A stretch of 64,000 nucleotides of DNA. It comes from Arthrobacter dokdonellae (lineage in GTDB: Bacteria; Actinomycetota; Actinomycetes; Actinomycetales; Micrococcaceae). The DNA lies in contig NZ_CP029642.1 of NCBI RefSeq assembly GCF_003268655.1, positions 3,286,001 through 3,350,000 of the forward strand, written 5' to 3'. Under the pieces are notes generated by a model. It ran no database searches. It was not told the DNA's origin and saw nothing but the letters and a program-made list of their open reading frames with translations. Position numbers and translations under genes: made by a program. Of the stretch, positions 1-7,767 are shown piece by piece (the first letter of the stretch is position 1; every line of letters begins with the position of its first letter).

Positions 1-16
1 GTTGGCGGCCCGGGTA

Positions 17-33
17 TTGTAGACTTCCTACAA
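17..33. promoter_or_regulatory. Inverted repeat upstream of fabD, candidate operator
   Basis: TTGTAG and CTACAA form a perfect 6-bp inverted repeat around a 5-bp spacer, about 70 bp before the fabD start. Actinobacterial fabD operons are often controlled by a FasR/PucR-type regulator encoded just upstream, so this is a plausible operator. A frame ending in TAG at 20-22 could be the tail of such an upstream gene, but only six codons are visible. Confidence 0.4.
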
Positions 34-57
34 ATCATCCCCTTGAGCTTGGTGCAC

Positions 58-79
58 GCAAACACCGTGTAAACACCGT
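58..79 (+). repeat. Tandem 11-bp direct repeat in fabD leader
   Basis: Two adjacent 11-mers, GCAAACACCGT and GTAAACACCGT, differ at one base. Spacing of about one helical turn suggests binding sites on the same DNA face. Together with the inverted repeat at 17-33 this makes the fabD leader look like a regulated promoter. No strong -10/-35 pair is clear. Confidence 0.4.
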
Positions 80-101
80 CAAGTTTGGAAAGCTGGTAAT
101 T

Positions 102-1043
102 GTGCTTGCAATAGTCTGCCCTGGTCAGGGTTCCCAAACGCCCGGCTTCCTTTCGCCCTGGCTCGAACGCCCGGGCGTCGAGGAAAAACTGGCGTCTCTC
201 AGCGAGGCGGCGGGCATCGACCTGATCGCCCACGGCACCACCTCCGACGCCGAGACCATCAAGGACACAGCCGTCGCGCAGCCCTTGATCGTGGCCGCCG
301 GGCTGGTCGCCGCCGAGGCCCTGCTGGACGTCCCGTTGGAGTCCCTGCCGGTGGTGGTCGCCGGGCACTCCGTCGGTGAAATCACGGCGGCCGCCCTGAC
401 GGGAACCCTGTCCAGCGCGGACGCCATGGCGTTTGTGCGTGAACGCGCCAACAAGATGGCCGAGGCCTCCGCTGCCGCCCCCACCGGCATGGCCGCCGTG
501 GTGGGCGGCGATCCGGAGGAGGTCCTGGCCGCCATTGCCGCCGCCGGATTGGCCCCGGCCAACATGAACTCCACAGGCCAGACCGTTGCCGCCGGCACGC
601 TGGAGCAGATCGCGGCCCTCGTGGCGGCACCGCCGGCCAAGGCCCGCGTCATCCCGCTCCAGGTCGCCGGCGCTTTCCACACCCACCACATGGCGCCGGC
701 CGTCGCGGCACTGCGGGCCCTCGCCCCGTCGCTCACGCCCCACGCACCCAAGGTGCCGTTGCTCTCCAACTACGACGGCGCCGTCGTCCGTTCCGGAGAC
801 GCGGCCCTGCAGTCCCTCATCGCCCAGGTGTCGCGGCCGGTCCGCTGGGACCTGTGCATGGACACCATGTCCGCGGTGGGCGTGACGGGCTTGATCGAAC
901 TGACGCCGGCCGGGACCCTGACGGGCCTGGCCAAGCGGGGCATGAGCGGTGTTGCTACCGTTGCACTGAAGACACCGGACGATCTGGAAGCCGCCAAGCA
1001 GCTGCTGTCCGGGCACGCGCAGCACGAAGAGGACCACAAGTGA
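102..1043 (+). CDS. fabD: Malonyl-CoA:ACP malonyltransferase FabD
   Basis: Transfers malonyl from CoA to acyl carrier protein, supplying the extender unit for type II fatty acid synthesis in the cytoplasm. The 313-residue length is normal. The N-terminal GQGSQ motif (residues 8-12) and the nucleophile elbow GHSVGE with Ser90 are intact, as is the GAFHTHHM histidine region near residue 195. The GTG start is preceded by GGAAAG about nine bases upstream; the frame stays open to the window edge, so a longer N terminus is formally possible but not expected for the family. First gene of the fabD-fabH-acpP-fabF operon, overlapping fabH by four bases. Confidence 0.95.
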   Translation: MLAIVCPGQGSQTPGFLSPWLERPGVEEKLASLSEAAGIDLIAHGTTSDAETIKDTAVAQPLIVAAGLVAAEALLDVPLESLPVVVAGHSVGEITAAALTGTLSSADAMAFVRERANKMAEASAAAPTGMAAVVGGDPEEVLAAIAAAGLAPANMNSTGQTVAAGTLEQIAALVAAPPAKARVIPLQVAGAFHTHHMAPAVAALRALAPSLTPHAPKVPLLSNYDGAVVRSGDAALQSLIAQVSRPVRWDLCMDTMSAVGVTGLIELTPAGTLTGLAKRGMSGVATVALKTPDDLEAAKQLLSGHAQHEEDHK

Positions 1044-2101
1044 GCACACCCACGCTGAAACAAAACACCGCCCGCAACGGGGCCCGCATCCTGGGCATCG
1101 GCGCCTTCCGCCCCGACCTGATCGTCACCAACGACGACGTCTGCCAGTGGATCGATTCCTCCGACGAGTGGATCCGCCAGCGCACCGGCATCATCACGCG
1201 GCACCGCGCGCCCCGCGACGTATCCGTCGTCGACATGGCCGTCGGGGCGGGCGCCGAGGCCATCAGGAACGCCGGGATCGAACCGTCGCAGATCGGCACC
1301 GTGCTCGTCTCGACGGTCACGCACCCGTACGCGACGCCGTCGGCCGCGGCACTGATCGCGGACAGGCTCGGCGCCACCCCGGCCCCCGCCTACGACATCT
1401 CCGCGGCGTGCGCCGGCTACTGCTACGCCGTGGCCCAGGCCGACGCCCTGGTGCGCTCCGGCACCGCCGAATATGTGCTGGTCATCGGTGTGGAGAAGCT
1501 GTCCGACGTCATCGACAACCACGAGCGCACCATCTCCTTCCTGCTCGGGGACGGCGCCGGCGCGGTCGTGATCGGCCCGTCCGACGAGCCCGGCATCAGC
1601 CCCAGCGTCTGGGGTTCGGACGGCGGCAAGTGGGACGCCATCGGCATGACGCATTCCCTGATCGAGGTCCGGGACTTCAGCGACCACGCCATGAAGGCCG
1701 ACGACATTGAATCGGCCGCGGCCGACGAAGCCCACGCAACCCTGTGGCCCACCCTGCGCCAGGACGGCCAGACAGTGTTCCGCTGGGCCGTATGGGAAAT
1801 GGCGAAGATGGCCAAGAAGGCCCTGGACGACGCCGGCATCACCCCCGCCGACCTCGGCGCCTTCGTCCCCCACCAGGCCAACATGCGCATCATCGACGAA
1901 CTTGCCAAGCAGCTCCAATTGCCCGAGCACGTCATCATCGGCCGGGACATTGCCGACGCCGGCAACACCTCCGCGGCCTCCATTCCGCTGGCAACGCACC
2001 GCCTGCTGGCGGAGAATCCGGAGCTTTCCGGTAAACTCTCGCTTCAGATCGGCTTTGGTGCCGGCCTGGTGTTCGGCGCCCAAGTGGTCCGCCTCCCCTA
2101 G
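1040..2101 (+). CDS. fabH: Beta-ketoacyl-ACP synthase III FabH
   Basis: Starts fatty acid synthesis by condensing an acyl-CoA primer with malonyl-ACP. The protein has 353 residues. The catalytic triad is visible: Cys124 in SAACAGYC, His in VPHQANMRI and Asn in DAGNTSAAS. The start is the GTG that overlaps the fabD stop as GTGA, with GAAGAGG just before it; this gives an N terminus MSTPTLKQN and signals translational coupling. In Arthrobacter relatives FabH usually accepts branched primers, giving anteiso fatty acids, but that specificity cannot be read from the sequence. Distinct from the OleA-type synthase at 46908. Confidence 0.95.
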   Translation: MSTPTLKQNTARNGARILGIGAFRPDLIVTNDDVCQWIDSSDEWIRQRTGIITRHRAPRDVSVVDMAVGAGAEAIRNAGIEPSQIGTVLVSTVTHPYATPSAAALIADRLGATPAPAYDISAACAGYCYAVAQADALVRSGTAEYVLVIGVEKLSDVIDNHERTISFLLGDGAGAVVIGPSDEPGISPSVWGSDGGKWDAIGMTHSLIEVRDFSDHAMKADDIESAAADEAHATLWPTLRQDGQTVFRWAVWEMAKMAKKALDDAGITPADLGAFVPHQANMRIIDELAKQLQLPEHVIIGRDIADAGNTSAASIPLATHRLLAENPELSGKLSLQIGFGAGLVFGAQVVRLP

Positions 2102-2202
2102 CTTCAGATAGCAAGGCAAGCCGCAAACGTGGTTTGATCAACACTGCCTGAAAAGATCAAAGTCCTTGATCACAGCAAAAACAACAAAAGAAGGAGCCGT
2201 CA

Positions 2203-2448
2203 ATGGCTAGCAACGAAGAAATCCTGGCCGGCTTGGCTGAAATCGTCAACGAAGAGACCGGCCTGGCCCCCGAGGCTGTTGAGCTGGACAAGTCCTTCAC
2301 GGATGACCTGGACATCGACTCGATCTCCATGATGACCATCGTGGTCAACGCTGAAGAGAAGTTTGACGTCAAGATCCCCGACGAAGAAGTCAAGAACCTC
2401 AAGACCGTCGGTGACGCAGTCAGCTTCATCGCCGGCGCACAGGCGTAA
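2203..2448 (+). CDS. acpP: Acyl carrier protein
   Basis: Carries growing acyl chains on a phosphopantetheine arm. The 81-residue acidic protein has the DIDS motif with Ser40 as the attachment site. A clear AAGGAG lies about seven bases before the ATG. It sits 101 bp after fabH and is followed by a strong hairpin before fabF. ACP is needed in excess over the enzymes, and the hairpin may contribute to that by stabilising or partly terminating the message. Confidence 0.96.
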   Translation: MASNEEILAGLAEIVNEETGLAPEAVELDKSFTDDLDIDSISMMTIVVNAEEKFDVKIPDEEVKNLKTVGDAVSFIAGAQA

Positions 2449-2496
2449 CTTCTCGCCCTTGCTGCCCTCATCCGCAACTGCGACACGGGGCATTCG

Positions 2497-2531
2497 TGGG
2501 TGGCTGGCACATCGCGTGCCGGCCACCCACA
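2497..2531 (+). terminator. Strong hairpin between acpP and fabF
   Basis: Arms GTGGGTGGCTGGCAC and GTGCCGGCCACCCAC pair over 15 bp with one G-U type mismatch and a 5-nt loop. A T-rich run (CATTTTTG) follows only about 25 bases later, so this looks like a partial terminator or an RNA-stability hairpin inside the operon rather than a full stop. Confidence 0.6.
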
Positions 2532-2584
2532 GCAGTAACTGAGTCTGTCCTGTACATTTTTGTTCATTTTTAGAGAGTTGAACC

Positions 2585-3844
2585 ATGGCCCGCAAAGTAG
2601 TCATCACTGGACTCGGAGCAACCACGCCGATCGGCGGCGACGTCCCCACCACGTGGAGGAACGCGCTGAAGGGTGTTTCCGGCGCCCACACCCTGACCGA
2701 CGAGTGGGTGGAAAAGTACGACATCCCGGTGCACTTCGCCGCCAGGGTCACGACTCCCGCCTCCGAGACCCTCAGCCGCGTGGAAGCCAAGCGCATGGAT
2801 CCGTCCACCCAGTTTGCCGTGGTGGCGGCACGCGAGGCGTGGAAGGATTCCGGCCTGGAGGAGGTCGACCACGACCGCCTGGCCGTGGCCTTCGCCACCG
2901 GGATCGGCGGGGTGTGGACGCTGCTCGACGCCTGGGACACCCTCCGGGAGAAGGGCCCGCGCCGGGTGCTGCCCATGACTGTCCCGATGCTGATGCCCAA
3001 CGGCCCCGCCGCGGCAGTCAGCCTCGACCTTGGCGCCCGTGCCGGTGCGCACACGCCCGTCTCCGCCTGCGCCTCGGGCACTGAAGCAATGGACCTGGGC
3101 CTGGAGCTGATCCGCTCCGGCAAGGCCGACATCGTGGTGGCCGGCGGCGCCGAAGCCGCGATCCACCCGCTGCCCATGGCCGCCTTCGCCGCCATGCAGG
3201 CGCTCTCCAAGCGCAACGACGACCCCGAGCACGCTTCACGGCCCTACGACGTCAACCGTGACGGCTTCGTCATGGGCGAAGGCGCCGGGGCGCTGGTGCT
3301 CGAGGCCGAGGAGCACGCGCTGGCCCGCGGCGCCCGCATCTACGGCGAACTGGCCGGCACCTCCGTGACCGCCGACGCCTACCACATCACCGCGCCGGAC
3401 CCGGAAGGCCTTGGCGCCACCCGCGCCCTGAAGGCCGCGCTGTTCGACGCCCGCGCCCAGGCCGAAGACGTGGTCCACGTCAACGCCCATGCCACGTCCA
3501 CCCCGGTGGGCGACCGGCCCGAGTACACCGCACTGCGCGCCGCCCTGGGCGACCACGTGGACAACGTGTGCGTCTCCGCCACGAAGTCGCAGACGGGGCA
3601 CCTGCTGGGTGCTTCAGGCGCCGTTGAGTCCGTGCTGACGGTCCTGGCGGTCTATCACCGCCTGGCGCCCGTCACCATCAACCTGGAAAACCAGGACCCC
3701 GAAATTCCGCTGGACATTGTCACGGGCACCCCGCGCGGACTGCCCGAGGGCCAGGTGGTGGCCCTGAACAACTCATTCGGCTTTGGCGGCCACAACGCCG
3801 TTGTTGCCATCCGCAGCACCGGCCCGAAGGTTGACATGGTCTAG
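2585..3844 (+). CDS. fabF: Beta-ketoacyl-ACP synthase II FabF
   Basis: Elongating condensing enzyme of fatty acid synthesis, extending acyl-ACP with malonyl-ACP. The 419-residue protein has the full thiolase fold signature: Cys162 in VSACASGTEA, the first His in NAHATSTPVGD and the second in KSQTGHLLGASG. The start is ATG with AGAGAG upstream. Last gene of the operon, followed within 50 bp by a perfect GC-rich terminator hairpin. Confidence 0.95.
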   Translation: MARKVVITGLGATTPIGGDVPTTWRNALKGVSGAHTLTDEWVEKYDIPVHFAARVTTPASETLSRVEAKRMDPSTQFAVVAAREAWKDSGLEEVDHDRLAVAFATGIGGVWTLLDAWDTLREKGPRRVLPMTVPMLMPNGPAAAVSLDLGARAGAHTPVSACASGTEAMDLGLELIRSGKADIVVAGGAEAAIHPLPMAAFAAMQALSKRNDDPEHASRPYDVNRDGFVMGEGAGALVLEAEEHALARGARIYGELAGTSVTADAYHITAPDPEGLGATRALKAALFDARAQAEDVVHVNAHATSTPVGDRPEYTALRAALGDHVDNVCVSATKSQTGHLLGASGAVESVLTVLAVYHRLAPVTINLENQDPEIPLDIVTGTPRGLPEGQVVALNNSFGFGGHNAVVAIRSTGPKVDMV

Positions 3845-3889
3845 CCTTCCCGGCGGGACTGACGTTTCCCGGCTGTAGTGAAGCACGAC

Positions 3890-3921
3890 GGCGGCGCCCA
3901 CGTTTTAACGTGGGCGCCGCC
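3890..3921 (+). terminator. Rho-independent terminator of the fab operon
   Basis: GGCGGCGCCCACGTT and AACGTGGGCGCCGCC are perfect inverted arms separated by TT, followed by TTCTCGTTG. This is the strongest hairpin near the operon end, 46 bp after the fabF stop. Confidence 0.85.
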
Positions 3922-3929
3922 TTCTCGTT

Positions 3930-4058
3930 GAGGTTCGAGATCACGACCTCCCACGCCGCTGAGGTTCGAGATCACGACCGATCCATCTCGGTTCTCATCC
4001 GACGGAGAGGTCGTTATCTCGAACCTCAACAGTTGAAGAAGTGGTTATCTCGAATCTC
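3930..4058. repeat. Nested inverted-repeat element, family A
   Basis: Four half-sites are present. Two direct copies of GAGGTTCGAGATCACGACC occur at 3930-3948 and 3961-3979. Two reverse-complement copies occur at 4009-4027 (one change, C to A) and 4041-4058 (diverged). The inner pair forms a 19-bp stem around a 29-nt loop and the outer pair can form a second, weaker stem. It fills the gap between the fab terminator and the end of the convergent DUF3145 gene. Confidence 0.75.
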
Positions 4059-4067
4059 GAAGGGGGT

Positions 4068-4571
4068 TCATCCGACGTGGTGGAGCCAGCGCACCGGGGC
4101 GCCTGCTGCCGCGTGGCGGAACGGTTCCAGCTCCTCATCCCAGGCCTCGCCGAGTGCCAGAGACAGCTCCTGATAGACGGCGGCGGGTTCGCCCTTACCT
4201 GCCTCATAGGCGTAACGGATGCGGTCCTCGGACACCATGATGTTGCCGTGGACATCGGTGACGGCATGGAAGATGCCCAATTCCGGCGTGTGCGACCATC
4301 GTGAGCCGTCGCAGCCGGCGCTGGGTTCCTCCGTGACTTCGTAGCGCACATTGGCCCAGCCGCGAAGCGCCGAGGCCAGACGCGCCCCCGTGCCGGCGGG
4401 ACCGTGCCATACATACTCCGTGCGCATGACATTGGGCGCCGCGGGCTGTGGCGTCCACTGCAAACCCGTGCGCTGGTCCATCACTCCGGCGATGGATGAT
4501 TCGATATGTGGGCACATGACAGCCGGGGCTGAGTGCACAAACAAGACACCGCGCGTCGATACGACGTTCAT
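4068..4571 (-). CDS. DUF3145 family protein
   Basis: Recognised as the DUF3145 family, found in actinobacteria beside fabF; function unknown. The sequence begins STRGVLFVHSAPAVMCPHIE and carries the family-like stretch LASALRGWANVRYEVTEEPS. The frame is open to an ATG at 4616, but GGAGG lies five bases before the ATG at 4571, giving a 167-residue protein of normal family length. It converges on fabF, with repeat element A between the two. The constant pairing with fatty acid genes suggests a role linked to lipid metabolism, but this is inference. Confidence 0.8.
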   Translation of the reverse strand: MNVVSTRGVLFVHSAPAVMCPHIESSIAGVMDQRTGLQWTPQPAAPNVMRTEYVWHGPAGTGARLASALRGWANVRYEVTEEPSAGCDGSRWSHTPELGIFHAVTDVHGNIMVSEDRIRYAYEAGKGEPAAVYQELSLALGEAWDEELEPFRHAAAGAPVRWLHHVG

Positions 4572-4818
4572 TCCATCCTCCATTGCAGTAGGTGCGTCTT
4601 CCCCAACGACCTTCAACCGGATGGAACATGTTGTTGCGCGGAGCCGGATGTGCCCGACCCTGGATTGCCAAAAGCCTTATGCGGCCACCATGGCTTGTGG
4701 CGGCGGATCGCCGTCAGCCCCATGGTTCCTTCTCATTGTGCCGTAGCGGCGCCGATTGCGCCACCACAGGTCATAAAAGTGTCGCACATGGCCGCTGCGA
4801 GTATGCCGCCGGCCCGGC

Positions 4819-5754
4819 TCAGGCCCTCGGATGCGCCTGCCGGTAGCCGTCGCGGAGGCGCTCGACCGAAACGTGCGTGTACAGCTGCGTGGTCGCCAGC
4901 GAGCTGTGGCCCAGGATCTCCTGTACCGCCCGCAGGTCCGCGCCCCCGTCCAGCAGGTGGGTGGCCGCCGAATGCCGCAGCGTGTGCGGCCCGGTGGCGG
5001 AAGTGTCGCCCAACGCGCCAAAGACGTGTTCGACGACGGTGCGCACCGTGCGCTGGTCGATCCGGCCTCCGCGCTTGCCCAGGAAGAGCGCAGGGCCGCT
5101 GCGTTCCGTGGCCAGCCCCGGCCGGCCGGCCGCCACCCACCGCTCGACGGCGTCCGCCGCCGGCAGCCCGTAGGGGACCACGCGCTCCTTGTTGCCCTTG
5201 CCGAGGACGCGGAGGGTCCGCCGTTCCCGGTTGAGGTCGTCGACGTCCGCGCCGGCGAGTTCGCCGACGCGGATGCCCGTGGCGTACAGCAGCTCCACCA
5301 TGGCATGGTCTCGGAGGGCAACGGCATCTCCGCCCGCCGCTGCATCCTGCAGGGCAGCCATGAGCCGCTGGATTTGCTGCTGCTGCAAAACTGCCGGGAG
5401 CGCGTGGTCTTGTTTGGGCGCCTTCAGACGAAGCGCCGGGTCCTTCTCCACGAGCTCCTCGCGGAGAGCCCAAGCCGTGAAACTGCGGGCCGCTGCCGCA
5501 CGGCGGGCCAGCGTGGAGCGTGATGATCCGGCTGCGCTTTGCTCGCCCAGCCATCGGCGAAGCAGCGCCAGTTCAAGTCCGCCAAGGCTGGTGACGCCCT
5601 CTGCCACAGCGTGGATGAGCAGGGAGTCCACGTCGCCGCGGTAGGCCCGGACAGTGTGCGCAGACCTCCCGCGTTCCGCCACGAGGTAGCGTTCAAAGCC
5701 GTCGGCTGCCCGGGCCAGCGGTTCAGGCAGGCGGGTGCGTTCGTCATGGTCCAC
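4819..5754 (-). CDS. xerC: Tyrosine recombinase XerC
   Basis: Site-specific recombinase that with XerD resolves chromosome dimers at dif during division. The N-terminal SAM-like core-binding domain (FERYLVAERGRSAHTVRAYR) precedes the catalytic domain with Arg in ATGIRVGELAG, Lys in GKGNKERVVPYG, HTLRHSAATHLL, the GHSSLATTQ histidine and Tyr in LYTHVSVERL. The GTG at 5754 gives 311 residues, normal for XerC; an upstream in-frame GTG at 5808 would give 329, and neither has a good Shine-Dalgarno. Its place downstream of dprA-comM is typical for actinobacteria, so it is a housekeeping enzyme, not a phage integrase. Confidence 0.9.
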   Translation of the reverse strand: MDHDERTRLPEPLARAADGFERYLVAERGRSAHTVRAYRGDVDSLLIHAVAEGVTSLGGLELALLRRWLGEQSAAGSSRSTLARRAAAARSFTAWALREELVEKDPALRLKAPKQDHALPAVLQQQQIQRLMAALQDAAAGGDAVALRDHAMVELLYATGIRVGELAGADVDDLNRERRTLRVLGKGNKERVVPYGLPAADAVERWVAAGRPGLATERSGPALFLGKRGGRIDQRTVRTVVEHVFGALGDTSATGPHTLRHSAATHLLDGGADLRAVQEILGHSSLATTQLYTHVSVERLRDGYRQAHPRA

Positions 5755-5915
5755 AACCCCACTGTGCGCTGTCTGCGCCGTCCCGGCAAGCTGACCCGCC
5801 GGTGCCACGCGGACTGGACCAAGGCGTCGCCGTTCCGTTCAGTCCACGGAGACGCAGTTCAGCCCAGCCCGGCCCCCGCGTCGCGGTCCGCCCCAGCCGT
5901 CTGCATCCGTTCAGG

Positions 5916-6449
5916 TCAGGCCAGGGCGTCGCGGAACGCCTGCGCCATGGCCGGCGAAAAGGCCACGAGAACAACCGAGGCCGGCAGTTCCGGCCCGCCG
6001 CGGCCTGCGGTGCGGCGTTCGACGTCGGAGAAGCCGGCCGCTGCCGCTGCCGCCACATCCTGCGTGGACCAGCCAAACACTCCCCCGCCGATCGCAGGGA
6101 AAGCAACGGACCGGGCGCCGATCTCCGCGGCCACCTCACAACACCGCGAGAAGCACAGCTCCAGCAGGCGCCTGTCCACCTGGCCCGCGTGTCGGTTGGG
6201 CCCCACCGTGTGGATCACCCAACGGGCCGGAAGCCGCCCGGCCCCCGTGGCGACGGCTTCCCCGGCGGGCAGCCCTTCCGGATAGCGTGTACGTCGCAGT
6301 TCCCGGCACTCGGCCAGGAGTTCGGACCCGGCTGCGCGATGGATGGCGCCATCCACGCCGCCTCCCCCAAGAAGCCCGGAATTGGCCGCGTTGACCACGG
6401 CATCCACTTCCAGCGTGGTGATGTCCGCCTGCACAACCGTGATGTCCAT
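5916..6449 (-). CDS. Macro domain protein (ADP-ribose binding/hydrolase)
   Basis: A single 177-residue macro domain that begins MDITVVQADIT. Binding-site motifs are clear: NAANSGLLGGGGVDGAIHRA, which holds the Asn and Gly-rich loop that positions ADP-ribose, and AFPAIGGGVFGW. Such MacroD/YmdB-like proteins remove O-acetyl or ADP-ribose groups from proteins or small molecules. It lies 46 bp downstream of dprA on the same strand, between dprA and xerC, which normally follow each other more closely, so it may be an added gene in this operon. The true start is the ATG at 6449; the longer open frame upstream overlaps dprA. Confidence 0.88.
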   Translation of the reverse strand: MDITVVQADITTLEVDAVVNAANSGLLGGGGVDGAIHRAAGSELLAECRELRRTRYPEGLPAGEAVATGAGRLPARWVIHTVGPNRHAGQVDRRLLELCFSRCCEVAAEIGARSVAFPAIGGGVFGWSTQDVAAAAAAGFSDVERRTAGRGGPELPASVVLVAFSPAMAQAFRDALA

Positions 6450-6495
6450 GGCGCCCACGTTATCAAGTCCGCGTTGGCCGCCGGCCAGCCATGTC

Positions 6496-7767
6496 TTAGC
6501 TGCCACGTTTCCAGCCGCCGCCCTGCCTCTGGGCCAGCCCGAGCAGTTCCAACCGTCCCAGCCCGGCCAGCACCGATTCGGTCCCCAGGCCGGCCACCAC
6601 GCTGAGCTTATCCGCCGTGGTGGCCGAGCGGAGCGGGAGCGCGTCCAGAAGGAGGAGGTCTTCAACACCGAGTCCGTCATGCAGGGCCGCTGTCCCTTCC
6701 TGTTCGGGCGCCAGGTTGGCGCCGGCCGCTCCCGCCAGCTCGGCGATGTCCGCCGCGTCCGTGACACAGACGGCGGCCCCTTCCCGCAGCAGGCGGTGGC
6801 AGCCTGCCGAATTTGCCGAATAGACCGACCCGGGGACGGCGCCGACGGAGCGGCTCAACCCCTCGGCGTGGTGTGCGGTGTTGAGTGCCCCGGACCGCCA
6901 CCTCGCTTCCACCACCACTGTCACCTCGCACAGCGCGGCGATGAGCCGGTTGCGCTGCAGAAAGCGGTATCGGGTGGGGTTGGTGCCCGGCGGAACCTCC
7001 GCGATGACGCACCCTTGCTCGGTGACGGTGCGCAGCAGGTCCTCGTTGCCAGAGGGGTAGAACCTGTCCACGCCCCCGGCCATGACGGCCAGCGTCGGCG
7101 GCTGTGCCATGCTGGCGGACGCGGCACCTTCCAATGCTGGCACGCCCCAATAGCCCGGGTCCTGTCGCGCGGCGGCGAGGGCACCGCGGTGCGCATTGGC
7201 ATCGATCCCGTACGCACCGCCGCTGACCACGGTAAAGCCGCGCTGGACGAGGGTCGATGCCATCTCGCCCGTGACGTTGGCGCCATAGCTGGTGCTGTCC
7301 CGCGAGCCGACCAAAGCAATGCACCGTTCCTGGCCAGGTATGCGCAGCACGCGTCCGCGCATCCAGAGGGCAATGGGCTCGGTCAGTTGCAGGTCGGCCA
7401 GGGCGCGCGGCCATCCGGGATCTTCGGGAATTAGCAAGCCGCCGCCGTACCGTTCCAGCATCCGCAGGTCGCGCTCAGGGGCAAGGTCGCCGACCCGCGG
7501 CCGCCACCGTCCCAAGGCATCAGCCAGGCCCGGCCATCGGCCGGTGCCCGTCTCAGCCAGCACCGCCGTCATTTCCTGTTCCAGCACGGCGCTTGACTCC
7601 GCGCCGCTGCGGATGAACGCCAGCGCGTCCACCGGGCCCGCGACCGCGATCAGTGCCAGCCCGGCCAAGTCCGATGGTTCCATGAGGCGGGTCAGGGCCG
7701 CCCGCGCCAATCGGAGGTCGGCGTTGCCCGCCGCGGGCATGGCGGAGTCCACAGTGTTGCCGTTCAT
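6496..7767 (-). CDS. dprA: DNA-processing protein DprA
   Basis: Binds single-stranded DNA and loads RecA during natural transformation; widely kept in non-competent bacteria. The 423-residue protein has the Rossmann-like DprA core: GSRDSTSYGANVT, VSGGAYGIDANAHRGAL and the stretch from AVMAGGVDRFYP to TRYRFLQRNRLIAAL. A C-terminal winged-helix-like region follows. Its ATG overlaps the comM stop as ATGA, so the two are translationally coupled. Confidence 0.93.
   Translation of the reverse strand: MNGNTVDSAMPAAGNADLRLARAALTRLMEPSDLAGLALIAVAGPVDALAFIRSGAESSAVLEQEMTAVLAETGTGRWPGLADALGRWRPRVGDLAPERDLRMLERYGGGLLIPEDPGWPRALADLQLTEPIALWMRGRVLRIPGQERCIALVGSRDSTSYGANVTGEMASTLVQRGFTVVSGGAYGIDANAHRGALAAARQDPGYWGVPALEGAASASMAQPPTLAVMAGGVDRFYPSGNEDLLRTVTEQGCVIAEVPPGTNPTRYRFLQRNRLIAALCEVTVVVEARWRSGALNTAHHAEGLSRSVGAVPGSVYSANSAGCHRLLREGAAVCVTDAADIAELAGAAGANLAPEQEGTAALHDGLGVEDLLLLDALPLRSATTADKLSVVAGLGTESVLAGLGRLELLGLAQRQGGGWKRGS

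Noticed and set aside
770..2119. 449-codon minus-strand frame opposite fabH
   Set aside because: Antisense to a clear FabH with intact active site; composition is typical of a mirror frame.
4819..5754. Tyrosine recombinase as a sign of a prophage or integrative element
   Set aside because: Sequence, length and location next to dprA-comM fit housekeeping XerC; no att sites or phage genes are nearby.
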